Shown here: in pieces, positions 37,026-46,072 of the stretch
Layout: every line of letters starts with the position of its first letter
How positions within the stretch are numbered: position 1 is the first letter of the stretch
Source: Desulfocapsaceae bacterium
Lineage (GTDB): Bacteria; Desulfobacterota; Desulfobulbia; Desulfobulbales; Desulfocapsaceae
Length of the DNA stretch: 64,000 nt
Reading direction: 5' to 3'
NCBI GenBank assembly: GCA_028697885.1
Contig: JAQVER010000005.1
Coordinates: forward strand, 1-64,000
Position numbers and translations under genes: made by a program
The notes under the pieces: model-generated
What the model saw: the letters and a program-made list of their open reading frames with translations, nothing else
Databases searched by the model: none
What the model was told of the DNA's origin: nothing

Positions 37026-38180
37026 TTACCCTTTCAAAAGATAATCTTTAATTGCCTCGACAACATCGCTTACATCGCCTTCCGTCATATCGGGAAAAAG
37101 CGGAAGCGAGCAGATACGCTCAGAGTTCCACTCGGTTTCGGGCAGCATTCCCGCCCGGAAGCCCATCTGTTCCTGGTAATATTTCTGGAGATGTATGGCA
37201 CGAAAGTGCAGACCGGTGCCGATATTCCTATGCTTCAGTCCTTCCATGAACTGATCACGCCCATTCTTGTTTTTTCCGTTCTGCACCCGAACAATAAAAA
37301 GATGCCAGCTATGCACATGGGGATATCCTGGTGTCGCCAGGGGGGTGATCTCATCTATATCCTGCAGTAACTCATGATAGCGGGCTGCCAGATCAGTTCG
37401 ACGCTTGTTGAAGGTATCCACTCTTTCCAGTTGTTTTACTCCGAGAACCGCCAGCATATCGGGAAGATTGTATTTATAGCCCGGTTCAAAAACCTGGGCC
37501 TGCGGAGAGCGCCCCTGGCTGGATCGGTCATAGGCATCTACCCCCAAGCCATGAAATTTCAGACTGCGTACCCTGGCCAGTAATTCGGGATCATCGGAAC
37601 AAACCATTCCCCCTTCGCCGCTGGTAATATTTTTTATGGGATGAAAGGAAAAGATTGCGGTTCCTGTTCTACCGATGGTCTCTCCCTTATAGGATGTTCC
37701 GATGGCATGCGCCGCATCTTCAATAAGCGGGATCGAATGTTGAGCGGCAATAGCCCTGAGAGGGGTCAGATCCACCGGAGCCCCGGCGTAATGTACCGGG
37801 ATAATTGCCTTGGTGCGCTCGGTGATTTTTTCACTGACGGCAACGGTATTCATCATCAGGGTATCACGATCGACATCAACAAAAATCGGCGTTGCCCCGG
37901 CAAGAACAATCAGGTTGACGGTGGAGACCCAGGTCATGGCTGGGGTGATGACTTCATCTCCCGGCCCGATGTTCAGAGCCTTGAGCACCACGTGCATTCC
38001 CGCGGTTGCGGAAGAGAGTGCCACTGCTTGCTGGCAGCCGGTATATTCGCAGATACGCTGTTCAAATAAGGTGTTCCAGGGGCCGGTGGTGATCCAGCCT
38101 GAACGCATGACATCAGCCACGGCGGCAATATCTTCCTCGGTAATTGAGGGTTTTGAAAAGGGAAGAAAATGGGTTCGCAT
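37026..38180 (-). CDS. arnB: UDP-4-amino-4-deoxy-L-arabinose aminotransferase
   Basis: A PLP-dependent DegT/DnrJ/EryC1 enzyme of 384 aa converting UDP-4-keto-arabinose to UDP-Ara4N with glutamate. Motifs: [45 protein letters not shown] and the PLP lysine in [19 protein letters not shown] 38180 is chosen: AAGGAG overlapping the arnT stop lies at proper distance and the usual N-terminus ([14 protein letters not shown]) follows. The longer in-frame reading would overlap arnT. Confidence 0.96.
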   Translation of the reverse strand: MRTHFLPFSKPSITEEDIAAVADVMRSGWITTGPWNTLFEQRICEYTGCQQAVALSSATAGMHVVLKALNIGPGDEVITPAMTWVSTVNLIVLAGATPIFVDVDRDTLMMNTVAVSEKITERTKAIIPVHYAGAPVDLTPLRAIAAQHSIPLIEDAAHAIGTSYKGETIGRTGTAIFSFHPIKNITSGEGGMVCSDDPELLARVRSLKFHGLGVDAYDRSSQGRSPQAQVFEPGYKYNLPDMLAVLGVKQLERVDTFNKRRTDLAARYHELLQDIDEITPLATPGYPHVHSWHLFIVRVQNGKNKNGRDQFMEGLKHRNIGTGLHFRAIHLQKYYQEQMGFRAGMLPETEWNSERICSLPLFPDMTEGDVSDVVEAIKDYLLKG

Positions 38181-38193
38181 ACGATTCAGCTCC

Positions 38194-39864
38194 TTAAAAG
38201 GTGGCCCAAATATAGCCGCTCGATCCATTGTCAGCAATGGTTTTCGGGTGAGGAAGAAAAGGAATCCATTCCTTATAATTACTGGCCCTGGCAATTAGGA
38301 CGATGTTGCCTTGATTGGCCAGGACTTTATCCCGGAACTGGACCAGGTTGAGCAGGCGGCCTTGGGAATCTTTGTAGCCAATACCATAGGTTGTTTCGCC
38401 TGCATCACGCACTATCAGGATATCCGAGCGTTGCAAATACCAGCAGGCGGCCCGTAGCGAAACTTCATCGGCTAAGATTATGGTTTTTGGGGTGATTTCA
38501 CTTCTGTGTTGAAGGAACAGGGCTCCTGGCGATTTTTTCTCGATAGTCTGATCGGGCATGAGAAAGGGGGTTACGCAGAGGAGTAGGGCGGGACTCAGGC
38601 CAAAGAGGATGATTTTTTTGTTCCAGTTTTGAGCACGGCTGGCTGCCAGCGGCAACAGGGCCATAACTGTAAGACCGGCCAAGGCTGTCAGCCATTGCCA
38701 GTTTTTGCTGTAAGGGGGAGTGACTCCACCTATCCCGACAAATTGGATCAGAAGAAAGGCAAGGGGGAGGAGGCCAAAGATAAAGACCGCCACTCTGGAA
38801 CCGACCTGGAATGGTCGTTGTCTGCCGGCGCGTAGCAGGGCGAGAAGGCCAATGCTGATCAGGATGGCAAAGGGCGGAAAGCAGGGCAGGATATAGGTCA
38901 ACAATTTGCCGGAGGAAAGTGAAAAGAAAAGAAAGGGCAGGCAGAACCAGGCCAGACAAAATTGGATGAGCTGTCTGGTTTCGGTGCGTGGGGCATTGAT
39001 GCGTAACCCGAGTCCGGCGGCAGGGAGAAGAAAGGTCCAGGGCAGGAACATGGCGGGAGCAGTCACGAAAAAGTACCAGAAAGGTTCTGCATGTTGGGCC
39101 TTTTCTCCACCCAGGAAACGCTGGACATGCTCATGCCAGAAAAAGAAATTCCAGAAATCCGGTTCCTGGCGGTGAATGGCCAGACTCCATGGCAGGGCGG
39201 TCAGGGTGGCGGCGATAAGGGGCAACCAGGCAAGCCCTATAAGATCGCGCCAGCGCCGCTGCCAGATAAGATAGGCTCCCATTGTCAGGGCCGGCACAAC
39301 GAGAGCCAGAAAACCTTTGATCAGGAAGGCAAGTCCGCAACTGATCCCGGCCGCGATCAGGAGCCAGTGCTGGCGGGAAGAACCGCGCTCAGCCTGGCTG
39401 GCCAGAAAGAAACAGGTCATGGTCATGGTGAGAGAGGCGGCAAGCATCGAATCCAGGACGGCAAAGGTGCCGACTATAGGCACCTCCAAACTGGTGATAA
39501 AGACAAGTGCGGCGATTGGTCCGGCCCAAACCTCATTTCGAGGGCAGGCCTGGCGTATCAGCAGCATGATCAGCAGGGCGCTTAAACCGACACTTAAGGC
39601 CGAAGGTAGACGGATGGCAAATCTGTTTTCACCGAAGGCCAGGATAGAGGCTCCGTTCAGCCAGTATCCCAGAGGGGGCTTTTCAAAGTAGCGCAGTCCA
39701 TTGAGGTGCGGGCTTATCCAGTTGCCGGAGGAGATCATCTCCCGAGGAATCTCACCGTAGCGGGTTTCGTCCGGCTCCATGAGCGGCCGGATTCCTAAAG
39801 GCAAAAGGTAGATGCAGATAAAGAGGCCCAGTAAAAAAATATAGAGTTTGCGTTGTGTGGTCAT
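38194..39864 (-). CDS. arnT: Lipid A 4-amino-4-deoxy-L-arabinosyltransferase
   Basis: A GT83 membrane glycosyltransferase of 556 aa that transfers Ara4N from undecaprenyl phosphate to lipid A at the periplasmic face, lowering negative charge and polymyxin binding. The N-terminus has the PMT-type acceptor loop [21 protein letters not shown] and [11 protein letters not shown]; about a dozen membrane helices and a soluble C-terminal domain follow. ATG 39864 is preferred; 73 upstream in-frame codons have no family match and run toward the sensor kinase gene. Confidence 0.94.
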   Translation of the reverse strand: MTTQRKLYIFLLGLFICIYLLPLGIRPLMEPDETRYGEIPREMISSGNWISPHLNGLRYFEKPPLGYWLNGASILAFGENRFAIRLPSALSVGLSALLIMLLIRQACPRNEVWAGPIAALVFITSLEVPIVGTFAVLDSMLAASLTMTMTCFFLASQAERGSSRQHWLLIAAGISCGLAFLIKGFLALVVPALTMGAYLIWQRRWRDLIGLAWLPLIAATLTALPWSLAIHRQEPDFWNFFFWHEHVQRFLGGEKAQHAEPFWYFFVTAPAMFLPWTFLLPAAGLGLRINAPRTETRQLIQFCLAWFCLPFLFFSLSSGKLLTYILPCFPPFAILISIGLLALLRAGRQRPFQVGSRVAVFIFGLLPLAFLLIQFVGIGGVTPPYSKNWQWLTALAGLTVMALLPLAASRAQNWNKKIILFGLSPALLLCVTPFLMPDQTIEKKSPGALFLQHRSEITPKTIILADEVSLRAACWYLQRSDILIVRDAGETTYGIGYKDSQGRLLNLVQFRDKVLANQGNIVLIARASNYKEWIPFLPHPKTIADNGSSGYIWATF

Positions 39865-39934
39865 GAACAATGAAGGGGGAATTTTTTTTGTTGGCAGGGA
39901 TGCAAAGTGACTCGGTTGTCTGGAAGGTCCTGTT

Positions 39935-41374
39935 TCATGAGATCTCGGCCTCAGTGAGCAAAAAACTGGACGGGCATTTTCCTTGGTGCTGTTCGGGCAG
40001 GCAGATACGGAAGGTACTCCCTTTACCCGTCGTGCTTGTAAGTTCGATGTGCCCACCGTGGATTTTGACCGCCCACTTGGCAATAGCCAGCCCTAAGCCT
40101 GAGCCACCTGTATCCCGGGAGCGGACCTTGTCCACCCGGTAGAAGCGGTCAAAAATGTGTTCTTGATGATCCGGCGCAATACCCGGGCCGGAATCGACAA
40201 TATTCACAAAGCAATTATCCTCGGCCTTGTCAACCAGAATTTGGATGGTTGCGGACTCCGGTGAATATTGAATGGCGTTGTAGAGGATGTTGGCAAAGGC
40301 CTGGCGGAAGATGTTCCGGTCAAGGCACACGTGGCAGAATTGTTTGATTTCCACTGACAACTGCTGATTTTTTTCTTCGGCAAGTACTGCCAGCCGTGCT
40401 GTTTCCTCTTCGATGACTCTGCCAAGTTCCAGCTTCTCCAGCACCGGCTTGACCATGTCACTGTCCGATCGAGCCAGGGCCAGGAGATCGCTGACCAGAC
40501 GACTCATCTTGTCCACCTCTTCGAGCATGCTGGCAATAGTCTCCTGATATTCGTTTACCCCCATGGGGGTTCGCAGGGCCATTTCACCGACGCTGTGCAT
40601 GGCAGAAAGTGGCGTCCGCAGCTCATGGGAGGCATCTCCGGTAAATTGTTGCATCTGTTTGAAAGAGTGATCGAGTTTGCCTAAGAGATGATTAACGGTC
40701 AGGGAAAGATGGCCAAGTTCATCGTCTGCATTTTCCACCGGCAGACGTTCGTGGAGACGGTCTGCGGAGATGGTCTTCATCCGGGCAATGATCTTCTGCA
40801 GTGGCGACAGGACTCGTCCGGCCATAAAATAGCCGCCAGCCCAGGCCAGCAGAAGAACTAAAGGAAAAAAGAGGATCTGGACCAGGAACAGATGTCCCAT
40901 CTCCCCGGAAACACGTTCTGTGGTTCGGCCGACCCTGATCACCACATCCACTCCTTCAATCTTCCGGACTTCCTGCATCATCAGCAGTTTTTTGTTATCG
41001 GCCAGGTGCAGAGTATAAAATGTCCGTTTTGGCTCCGCTGCAATAAGGGAGGATGGAGGAAGATTGAAATCGGTTTGGGTAAAATTGCGATAAATAAGAA
41101 CACCATCCAGATGGGAGATGGCGATCCAGTATTTCTGTTTTGTGCCCTCCTGATGTCCCCTCCAGACAAAGTGTCCATCCGGGGCCAGTTTCAGGAAAAG
41201 TTTTACTACCTCTTCGGCCTCTTCCTGCAGATTAGTCTTCAGTTCAAGAGTGAGCTGGTGCCAGAGGAACATCTGAGTGGAAAGAACATAAGCGCCGAGG
41301 GTCAACACCAGCACCCCCAGATGCCAGAGGGTGATCCGGGTGCGGATGGACTGGGTTATGGTGTGCAGGGTCAT
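39935..41374 (-). CDS. Membrane sensor histidine kinase
   Basis: A 479-aa kinase: first membrane helix at about residues 17-38, a periplasmic domain (about 39-165), a second helix (about 166-187), HAMP, HisKA with the phospho-acceptor His in FTGDASHELRTPL, and HATPase with NILYNAIQYSP (N box), DSGPGI (G1), FDRFYRVD (F box) and GGSGLGLAI (G2). The overall layout resembles CusS/BaeS/PmrB-type kinases. It overlaps the regulator gene by 4 nt and leads into arnT, so it likely controls lipid A modification; the signal is unknown. Confidence 0.93.
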   Translation of the reverse strand: MTLHTITQSIRTRITLWHLGVLVLTLGAYVLSTQMFLWHQLTLELKTNLQEEAEEVVKLFLKLAPDGHFVWRGHQEGTKQKYWIAISHLDGVLIYRNFTQTDFNLPPSSLIAAEPKRTFYTLHLADNKKLLMMQEVRKIEGVDVVIRVGRTTERVSGEMGHLFLVQILFFPLVLLLAWAGGYFMAGRVLSPLQKIIARMKTISADRLHERLPVENADDELGHLSLTVNHLLGKLDHSFKQMQQFTGDASHELRTPLSAMHSVGEMALRTPMGVNEYQETIASMLEEVDKMSRLVSDLLALARSDSDMVKPVLEKLELGRVIEEETARLAVLAEEKNQQLSVEIKQFCHVCLDRNIFRQAFANILYNAIQYSPESATIQILVDKAEDNCFVNIVDSGPGIAPDHQEHIFDRFYRVDKVRSRDTGGSGLGLAIAKWAVKIHGGHIELTSTTGKGSTFRICLPEQHQGKCPSSFLLTEAEIS

Positions 41375-42057
41375 GACTCTTCCTTCTTGAGGATGAAGCC
41401 GACGCCGCGGATGGTATGGAGCAGTTTCTCAGGAAAATCTTTGTCGACCTTGCGTCGGAGACGGGCCATATGGACATCGATGACGTTATCCAGAGGGGTT
41501 GCCCGCATGGCTTCCTGCCAGAGATCACGGGCGATCATTCCCCGGGTGATAAACCGGCCCTGGTGCCGCACCAGATAGGTCAGCAGGTCGAATTCCTTGG
41601 CGGTCAGGTCCAGGGTTTGTCCATCACGATGTACTTCCCGTGTTACCAGATCCAGATCCAGCCCGGCGAACTGGAGACGGAAGACCTGTTCACTTCTGCC
41701 CCGGCGGAGCAGGACGCGGATACGGGCCAGGAGTTCACTGACGGCAAAGGGTTTGATCATGTAGTCATCCGCCCCGCAATCGAGACCTAAAATGCGGTCT
41801 TCAACGGTGTCCCGGGCCGTTAGAATGAGGACCAGGGTCTGCTTGTCGCGGCGGCGCAGCACTTCGAGAATTTCCAGACCGCTGCGGCCAGGAAGCATGA
41901 GATCGAGGATTACCACATCAAAGATATCGGTGTTGATCAGAAAAAAGCCTTCCTCACCGGTCACAGCGGCATTGACGCTGTACCCTTCTTCTTCCAGGAC
42001 CTGTTTCAAGGAATGGGCGATCTTTATCTCGTCTTCTATAATTAAGATTTTATACAT
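41371..42057 (-). CDS. OmpR/PhoB-family response regulator
   Basis: A 228-aa regulator. Receiver domain: acidic pair in ILIIEDEIKIA, phospho-Asp in DVVILDLMLPGRSG, Thr in LILTARDT and Lys in MIKPF. Winged-helix domain: LDLTAKEFDLLTYLVRH and the C-terminal NVIDVHMARLRRKVD ... IRGVGFIL. It is the first gene of the kinase-arn unit and divergent from uppP across 207 nt, so both directions may be its targets. Confidence 0.94.
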   Translation of the reverse strand: MYKILIIEDEIKIAHSLKQVLEEEGYSVNAAVTGEEGFFLINTDIFDVVILDLMLPGRSGLEILEVLRRRDKQTLVLILTARDTVEDRILGLDCGADDYMIKPFAVSELLARIRVLLRRGRSEQVFRLQFAGLDLDLVTREVHRDGQTLDLTAKEFDLLTYLVRHQGRFITRGMIARDLWQEAMRATPLDNVIDVHMARLRRKVDKDFPEKLLHTIRGVGFILKKEES

Positions 42058-42171
42058 GGTGGATTTCTACCTACCGTGCTGAATGGAGAACGACAACTGA
42101 CGTATTTCTGAAGTTTTCTTCATGTGGCCGGGCAAGGATGTTTCGGGAAATAGACATGGCAGGAAATTGGG

Positions 42172-42199
42172 TTGACTTGTTTTGATTTTCGGCTAGTGT
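42172..42199 (+). promoter_or_regulatory. Putative sigma70-type promoter for uppP
   Basis: TTGACT at 42172-42177 and TAGTGT at 42194-42199 are separated by 16 nt, 66 nt before the uppP ATG, in the space divergent from the response regulator gene. The -10 box is imperfect. Confidence 0.4.
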
Positions 42200-42264
42200 C
42201 GTCTCTGAATAAGGGGTAGATAAAGATACCCTAATACTATTTTTTGAGAAAGGAAGTTGTTACC

Positions 42265-43272
42265 ATGAAAAAGCAAAAGAAGACTTTCCGATGGTTTTGT
42301 TCACTCTCTTTGGGAATCGCTATAAGTATAAACATAATGGTCATGCCGGTTGTTGTCTTCTGTAGTGAAAAGAGAGGGGAACATGTTTCTTCTACTGAAG
42401 AAATAGCCGTTCATCCGCTCAGTCTCCGCAATGCCGCCATCCTCGGTTTAGTGGAAGGCGCCACCGAATATCTGCCCGTGAGTTCCACAGGCCATCTGAT
42501 CCTGACAGAGAATATCCTGGGCCTTGCCGATGACCCTACAGCAAAACAGGCGGCCAATGCCTATGCCATTGTTATTCAGGCCGGAGCGATCCTGGCGGTG
42601 CTGGGACTCTATCGAAGGCGGATCAGGCAGATGTCGTTGGGGCTGCTGGGCAGGGATGCAGCCGGGAAGCGTCTGGCCTGGAATTTGGTGATTGCCTTTC
42701 TGCCGGCGGCGGTGGTTGGACTCTTGTTTGAGCATCAGATCAAGGCTCGCTTGTTCGGACTCTGGCCTGTGACTGCGGCCTGGTTTGTAGGCGGGATATT
42801 CCTCGTTATTCTGGGCAGAAGGCGAGCTCAAACAGCATCGATGGATGGCGGGAGAAGCGACGGCCTGTCAATTGAACACTTCGGCTGGCGTCAGGCCTTA
42901 GGCATCGGCTTGATACAGTGCCTGGCCATGTGGCCGGGGGTCAGCCGCAGTTTGGCAACTATTTCCGGAGGGCTGCTGATGGGGGCGGAGCTAGGGGCGG
43001 CAGTGGAGTTCAGCTTTCTTTTGGGACTGCTGACCTTGGGCGCGGCAACGGTCTATGAGGCGTATAAGAACGGCATCATGATCATGGCAAACTTCGGTTT
43101 AATTGGACCCTTGCTGGGTTTTGCCTGCGCTTTTGTCTCGGCCTGGGTCTCAATCAAGTGGATGGTTAGTTTCCTGCAGCGAGGGAGTCTGGCTGTCTTT
43201 GGCTGGTATCGGATTGCTCTGGCCCTTCTGGTGGCGGCACTGTTGCTAGCCGGGGTGGGATTGCATACGTGA
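42265..43272 (+). CDS. uppP: Undecaprenyl-diphosphatase UppP (BacA) with N-terminal extension
   Basis: Dephosphorylates undecaprenyl diphosphate so the carrier can be reused; overproduction gives bacitracin resistance. Both family motifs are present: GLVEGATEYLPVSSTGHLIL and WPGVSRSLATISGGLLMG. At 335 aa it is about 65 residues longer than usual: the first 60 residues hold a basic start, a hydrophobic stretch (about 15-37) and a polar linker before the core, like a signal or anchor segment. ATG 42265 follows AAAGGAAG. It ends 5 nt from the convergent activase gene. Confidence 0.95.
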   Translation: MKKQKKTFRWFCSLSLGIAISINIMVMPVVVFCSEKRGEHVSSTEEIAVHPLSLRNAAILGLVEGATEYLPVSSTGHLILTENILGLADDPTAKQAANAYAIVIQAGAILAVLGLYRRRIRQMSLGLLGRDAAGKRLAWNLVIAFLPAAVVGLLFEHQIKARLFGLWPVTAAWFVGGIFLVILGRRRAQTASMDGGRSDGLSIEHFGWRQALGIGLIQCLAMWPGVSRSLATISGGLLMGAELGAAVEFSFLLGLLTLGAATVYEAYKNGIMIMANFGLIGPLLGFACAFVSAWVSIKWMVSFLQRGSLAVFGWYRIALALLVAALLLAGVGLHT

Positions 43273-43277
43273 ACTGT

Positions 43278-43928
43278 TTAGTCCTGCTGCTCGTCCCAGC
43301 TGGCTTTCAGCCCCTGCAGGAGGACAAAGCGTCCCAGGCATACAACCTTGCAGGGGAACGAGGCCACAAATAAGGGGTTGTGACAGAGTCCGCCCGAAAG
43401 GTAGAGAGTTTCAGGGCTTCCGGCAAAGTTATAGGCATTGAGGGCAATTCCTTTGACGAATTTGGCAACTGCCTCTCCCTCGCTTGCGCCCTCTACCACC
43501 GCATCAAAGATATGACTCATGCCCAGAACCCCGCAGGTCACCGAGAAGGAGCTGGCAGGGACCTGCATGGTGGTAAAATCCAGGTTGTAGTATCGCTCCA
43601 GCAGTTCAATGGTGAAACCCATGGAGGCACCGCATTCCGCATTCCAACCCATGTTTTTAATCTTGCCCTGATCGTAACGAATAAATTTGATATCCCGACT
43701 GCCGCAGTCGAGAAGGGTGTAGTGGTCAGTATCAATCAGGGCATTACCGCCCTTGGCCAGGGCCGTGAGCTCATTGATATAGCGGCTGGCGTGCCGTTTG
43801 CCGTTATGCCCGGTGGCGATATCCACCTTCAGGCCCTGGTCAATCTCTTTGGTGGCAATGAGTTGCGGTGTTTTGGTTGTGGTATCCCAAAGTTTGCAGT
43901 ATGAGGTTCCGAAATCAGCAAGCAGCAT
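43278..43928 (-). CDS. BadF/HgdC-type ASKHA activase with [4Fe-4S] cysteines
   Basis: A 216-aa protein with the activator (archerase) layout of 2-hydroxyacyl-CoA dehydratases: phosphate-1 motif LADFGTSYCKL, phosphate-2 motif TLLDCGSRDIKFI, and the two cluster cysteines seen in this family, C99 in NAECGASMGF and C132 in SFSVTCGVLG; LYLSGGLCHNP is the adenosine motif. In the family ATP hydrolysis drives a low-potential electron to a partner enzyme. It is slightly shorter than typical activators (about 260 aa). The start is 1 nt after the stop of the 271-aa neighbour, so the two are coupled. Confidence 0.85.
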   Translation of the reverse strand: MLLADFGTSYCKLWDTTTKTPQLIATKEIDQGLKVDIATGHNGKRHASRYINELTALAKGGNALIDTDHYTLLDCGSRDIKFIRYDQGKIKNMGWNAECGASMGFTIELLERYYNLDFTTMQVPASSFSVTCGVLGMSHIFDAVVEGASEGEAVAKFVKGIALNAYNFAGSPETLYLSGGLCHNPLFVASFPCKVVCLGRFVLLQGLKASWDEQQD

Positions 43929-43929
43929 G

Positions 43930-44745
43930 TCAGAAGCCTGGAAGGTCAGGGGAGAGAAGGCAGAACTCTGCTTTTTTTCCTCCGCCCTTACTCTTTTGCA
44001 GTGTTGAAAGTTCAAGGAAGGCCTGGATTTTTGCCTTGGTGCTGTTGCCGGCGGTGACATCACAGTCCACATAGAGTCCATGCGGGTGCCGGTTTGCCAG
44101 GTGCCTGGCCAGTGCGGTTTTGGCACAGAAGGACTGGGCAAAAAAGACCGTGGGGATATCCGGGTTGTAGAGTTCTTCCAGGCTTTGGTGGTCAGGGGTC
44201 TTGTTTTCCATACAGCGGGTCCAGCCGTAGACATGGGTCGTGTCGGGGAAGAGGCTGAGCAGGGAAAAATCACGGGGCGGTACCCCCCAGAATCCGGCGG
44301 TGGGGGGGCAGGCAGGCAGGTCCTGGTAAGGTCTGGCCGATTGCACCGACTTGGTGATGGCGCTGACTTTGTCGAGCAGTGGCATCCTGGTGGTGCAGAG
44401 GGGAGTGCCAAAATCTTTTTTATCCTGATTCCTGGTTGTGGTGATGATTGTCTCCGGCAGGATATTCTTGAGGATGGTGGCGGTATGCAGAGCGCAGTCG
44501 CATTTTCCCGGGCCCACATCGATATAGATACGATCAGGCTTCAGGCTGATCGCATTGATAACCACGGTGCGCAGGATGGCGCAGAATACCCGGGGCAGAT
44601 AGGACGAGGCTATTTCTATATCTCTTTTGACGATGGGCTCATCCAGGTCAAAGATTGTATCGCCATCTGCTTCTAATTGTTCAATGATTGCCAGGGGAGG
44701 AACACCAACAATCCCGATCTGTTGTTTGTGAGAACAAGTTTTCAT
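43930..44745 (-). CDS. Cys-rich protein coupled to the activase; unrecognised, possibly HgdB-like
   Basis: A 271-aa protein with ten cysteines (C4, C55, C82, C84, C117, C146, C178, C207, C228, C262) and no family I recognise with confidence. The segment GLYVDCDVTAGNSTKAKIQA followed by FLE, at about residues 223-244, resembles the end of 2-hydroxyacyl-CoA dehydratase D-type subunits (a D-Y/V-T-G-x-S...AFLE pattern), but the protein is about 100 residues shorter. Given its coupling to the activase I infer a redox partner or target. ATG 44745 is 7 nt after the lptG-like stop. Confidence 0.6.
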   Translation of the reverse strand: MKTCSHKQQIGIVGVPPLAIIEQLEADGDTIFDLDEPIVKRDIEIASSYLPRVFCAILRTVVINAISLKPDRIYIDVGPGKCDCALHTATILKNILPETIITTTRNQDKKDFGTPLCTTRMPLLDKVSAITKSVQSARPYQDLPACPPTAGFWGVPPRDFSLLSLFPDTTHVYGWTRCMENKTPDHQSLEELYNPDIPTVFFAQSFCAKTALARHLANRHPHGLYVDCDVTAGNSTKAKIQAFLELSTLQKSKGGGKKAEFCLLSPDLPGF

Positions 44746-44752
44746 CTCGCGC

Positions 44753-45835
44753 TTATTTGTTCTGTCTGTACAGGAGAAAGAGTCCGGCGCTGCCAAAGAA
44801 AAAATGGATGACGACCGCTGCCAGCAGGGGATTGATGTAATCGGCTCTGGCCAGGGATTGCAGGGCGCCCCACAGGCCCCAGGCGACAAAGGCCAGTCCG
44901 CAGCTTGCCGGAATGGCAATGGAAAGATCGCGTCCCCATTTCTGGTACGAGATGAGGAGTACAGGCAGGCCAAGCAGCAGCAGGGGCAGGCCGAGAAGGG
45001 TGTAGGAGATGCGGCTGTAAAAATCTGCCCAGGCCTTGACCGTATCCTCACGTGTCTGTTGTTTATAGATCCGTTGATAGAGCGCGGTTATGGAAAGTTC
45101 AGATGCCTCATATTCCGGCACAAAAAAATCATCCGGGCTCTCGGGCAGGGAAATTTTCTTTTCGCTAAAAAGGGTGGTCTTGTATCCATCTTTCCCGGTG
45201 TTTACCTGCGTCTGTCCATTATGGAGTATCCATTGTTGATCTTTCCATTCGGCTGATTCCGCGCTGAGCAAAGTGCTGAGGTTGTACGGATCTGTCCAGC
45301 TTGAGTAGGAAAAATTGAAAAAGGCTGCCTGACGGGGATCAGGACGGGCGAAGGAGTAGAACCCTTCTTGTCCTTTATAGTAGTAGCGTCCGTTGCGGAA
45401 AATCCCCAGTGGAACCATGCCTTTAACGTTCTCGAACCAGATGGTGTTGGTACTGGAAATGGTTACCGGAAGGAGCCATTGGGCCATGACGAGAAAGAGA
45501 AGGGTGCAGAGCAGTCCTCCGATGATCGCCGGTTTGACAATGGCACGGAGAGGAATGCCGCCGGCCTTGAGTGCTGTCAGCTCATGTTGATGATTGAGCA
45601 GGCCGAGGGTAATAACCCCTGAGAGCAGGATGAGCACGGGCCCAAGTTGATCAATGATAAAGGGGATACTGAGGATAAAAAATTTAAAGACCAGGCTGAG
45701 CGGCTTGCCAGCCTCCATAAAATTGTCTATCTTCTCAAAGAAATCAATAAGGATATAGATAGCAACAAAGCCGGCGGCAACAGTGCAGAAGATCCTGAGA
45801 AACTGGGTCAGTATGTAGCGATTTAATAATAACAA
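44753..45835 (-). CDS. lptG: LptF/LptG-family permease (single LptG-like)
   Basis: A YjgP/YjgQ-family membrane protein of 360 aa: three N-terminal helices, a periplasmic beta-jellyroll (about 130-255) and three C-terminal helices. It would form the membrane part of the LptBFG ABC transporter that extracts LPS. TTG 45835 is favoured by an AGGA site 7 nt before it; TTG 45841 is too close. An adjacent lptF is not present here. LptG is chosen over LptF by the HELTALKAGGIPLRAIVKPA coupling-helix segment, but the F/G choice is uncertain. Confidence 0.8.
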   Translation of the reverse strand: MLLLNRYILTQFLRIFCTVAAGFVAIYILIDFFEKIDNFMEAGKPLSLVFKFFILSIPFIIDQLGPVLILLSGVITLGLLNHQHELTALKAGGIPLRAIVKPAIIGGLLCTLLFLVMAQWLLPVTISSTNTIWFENVKGMVPLGIFRNGRYYYKGQEGFYSFARPDPRQAAFFNFSYSSWTDPYNLSTLLSAESAEWKDQQWILHNGQTQVNTGKDGYKTTLFSEKKISLPESPDDFFVPEYEASELSITALYQRIYKQQTREDTVKAWADFYSRISYTLLGLPLLLLGLPVLLISYQKWGRDLSIAIPASCGLAFVAWGLWGALQSLARADYINPLLAAVVIHFFFGSAGLFLLYRQNK

Positions 45836-46072
45836 GATCAAATCCTGATTTTCAAGGTACCAATTATATGATTCTTACATCTTTAATGAAATTAGGTACC
45901 ATCATCCAGAGCTCTCGTCAAGGAGAAGACAAGTGGGTTTCTAGAAGCCGTTGTGCAATAAATACTCCGTTTTTGATTGTTCCGTTACGCAGGTCAAGGA
46001 TGGATGAAGAGAGATTGATTCCCTGCCGCTCTGGCACAATAGCGGATCAATGGAAAAATGAAGGAAAATAAG

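Noticed and set aside
39865-40083. N-terminal extension of arnT (73 codons)
   Set aside because: Runs into the kinase gene, lacks ArnT similarity and has no membrane-insertion logic; ATG 39864 gives the usual ArnT start.
43930-44519. Upstream in-frame extension of the activase (197 codons)
   Set aside because: It overlaps the 271-aa neighbour in another frame and is compositionally odd; the ASKHA phosphate-1 motif begins at the ATG at 43928.
43930-45051. Longer minus-strand reading upstream of 44745 through the lptG-like gene
   Set aside because: The extra 102 codons lie antisense-free but in a different frame of lptG and have Pro/Cys/Ser-biased composition; the protein-like part starts at ATG 44745 right after the lptG stop.
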